DNA of 64,000 nucleotides, from assembly GCA_964036315.1 (NCBI GenBank), contig OZ038482.1, positions 17,703,569-17,767,568 on the forward strand, given 5' to 3'. Positions 62,660 through 64,000 of this stretch are shown piece after piece (the stretch's first letter is position 1; every line of letters begins with the position of its first letter). Both the position numbers and the translations under genes were made by a program. The stretch comes from Acanthosepion esculentum (Eukaryota > Mollusca > Cephalopoda > Sepiida > Sepiidae). The notes under the pieces were generated by a model. That model saw nothing but the letters and a program-made list of their open reading frames with translations. It was not told where the DNA came from and did no database searches.

Positions 62660-63290
62660 TTGTTCACAGTGAAAGTAATCAATAGTTCTAAAATGAAATG
62701 ACTTTTGTTTGCAGTGAGAGTAATCACTGTGTTCCTTCAGAACATAGGCGATTATGGCTCTCCATAATTTCCTGTCTTTTGTAGCTCTTAATAAATTTTG
62801 TCTTTTTGTTATCTTTCCAAAACTTTGCTCCACCATCCTTTATTCAAGCTCTCTAGGTTGGTTATGCACTGTTTTTTTTCTGTCCCTCTTGCCTTCAATC
62901 TGTTCTGTGAGTATCAAATTTTCCAAGCCCTCTTTCTTCATTATGTGCACTAGAAATTTCAACTCTCTCTTTCTTATAAGTATGTGTCCTTTTTGTTTCT
63001 ATTTTCTCTAAGACTTGCTCACATGTTTGGTAGTCATAGTATCCTTCTGTAGAACTACATTTCTGTTGCTTCAAGTCTTTTCTTTATCTTTGGAAGAGTT
63101 TTCCAGAAATTCACTGGCATATAAGAGGACTGATATTACATAACAGTTCAGTACTCTTTTCTTTGTTTTTAACAAAATGTTTCTGTTTCTTAATACTTTG
63201 TTTAACTTTTGGAGAGCATCTTTTACTATCCCAGTGCACCTTCGGATTTCAGTGTCACACTTCCCAAAATTTCTGATGTTTTTATTACTC
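62660..63290 (-). mobile_element. LINE reverse-transcriptase C-terminal fragment
   Basis: On the minus strand, 63290 to 62730 decodes in broken frames as KLNKVLRNRNILLKTK and ISVLLYASE, a basic segment with [15 protein letters not shown] and GKRDR, then IVKRQNLLRATKDRKLWRA and AYVLKEHSD. The order is that of the last part of a mollusc LINE reverse transcriptase and its C-terminal extension. Stops and shifts are frequent. Copies with the same wording lie at 34325-34612 and 35421-35600. Confidence 0.8.
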
Positions 63291-64000
63291 TCAAGAGGAT
63301 GATAACTGAATTCAGGAATGTATAGGAATAATGGAATCTCATATCAACTGTTGAGTTGATATCAAGGATTTTACAGTTTGGGGAAATTTGGACAGAGCGA
63401 GTAATTTTGCTATATATGAGAATTGTAGAATAGTTATTGTATGTGGTCAGTTTGGATTAATTTCCTCTTCCTTCTTTCTGCTGTGTACTCTCCAGCCTTC
63501 TTATTGTGTTTGTTTTGTTCTGGATTGTTGGTAAAGCTTATCCTGGTGCTTGTATTTCTGTGTTCTTGTGTAGACAAACCCAAGAACACGGAAATGCAAT
63601 CACAGACTGAGCACAGATATTAACAGCTTGGTGAAAGTATTATTCAGGAAAGAACAAATAAAGAACATGGGATTCCATAGTCATGGCTCAAGAGATGGGA
63701 GAATCAGCAAAATTCAATAAGAAGTGGATGTAACATACAAAGAGAATGTATGAATGTCAGTCAAAAAGAAATCCCATGTTTTTTTTTTAGCTATAAACTA
63801 TGCAGTCTCTAGGAACCCAGAGAAAAATTTATGGCAGTTGTCGAGATAAAAGAAAAACTGAATTTAGTGTCAAGTCAGTTATTGCTGTGAATAAAGATAA
63901 CGTCATACAGGCTGATGCTCTCATTACAGCTCATAGAAAACTCACAAAAGTATAAATAACCTTCAGGTGCACCATTATAGGGTACATGGTTTAGTACATG
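63291..64000. other. Intronic sequence with small hairpins
   Basis: Two small palindromes are visible: ATATCAACTGTTGAGTTGATAT (about 63342-63363) and a hairpin at about 63548-63598 with arms TTTCTGTGTTCTTG and CAAGAACACGGAAA. No further DNAAF11 exon was recognised before the window ends. Confidence 0.45.

Overview
The window is AT-rich, repeat-dense DNA of an animal genome with small exons and very large introns. The transposon mix points to a mollusc, most likely a cephalopod (octopus or squid): Ty3/Gypsy elements, several LINE lineages, Penelope-like and Tc1/mariner fragments, tRNA- and 5S-rRNA-headed SINEs, and many hairpin MITEs. The taxonomic call is inference from recognised families, not from a search.

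Two host protein genes are supported, both on the + strand. (1) The last coding exon of an LRRC40-like leucine-rich-repeat gene (2804-2909), which enters from the left. (2) The 5' thirteen exons of DNAAF11/LRRC6, the LRR- and CS-domain factor that helps assemble axonemal dynein arms in the cytoplasm. It starts at 13851 and runs out of the window after about 62567. Each exon was placed by reading-frame continuity, GT-AG borders and similarity to the known family. The 13 exons total about 920 coding bases in about 48.7 kb, so about 98% of the gene is intron. A good RFX X-box (13770-13784) lies 67 bp before the start codon, as expected for a cilium gene.

Layout: 1-2803, LRRC40-like intron with a LINE scrap, a SINE and TA arrays. 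2910-13769, intergenic AT-rich DNA with at least six hairpin elements. Intron 1 (8.9 kb), a 355-bp palindrome, a reverse-strand LINE, two 5S-derived SINEs and two unclassified GC-richer blocks. Intron 2, a solo Gypsy LTR right before exon 3. Intron 3, a LINE tail and a TIR element. Intron 4, only 126 nt and free of stops. Intron 5, two decayed mariner-like elements side by side. Introns 6-7, SINE tails, an LTR-like block and a Gypsy gag nested in a LINE. Intron 8 (10.2 kb), a Tc1-like remnant, a 4.3-kb Gypsy with roughly 100-bp LTRs, inverted LINE tails, and a Tc1/Penelope junction. Intron 10, a LINE 3' end, TA arrays and a 1-kb TG/TATG minisatellite. Intron 11, a young 2.67-kb internally deleted Gypsy with a perfect 5-bp target duplication, a mariner-like copy and another Tc1-like remnant. 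Intron 12 and beyond, TA repeats and a reverse-strand LINE.

No intact transposase or complete reverse transcriptase was found, and no functional RNA gene is supported.
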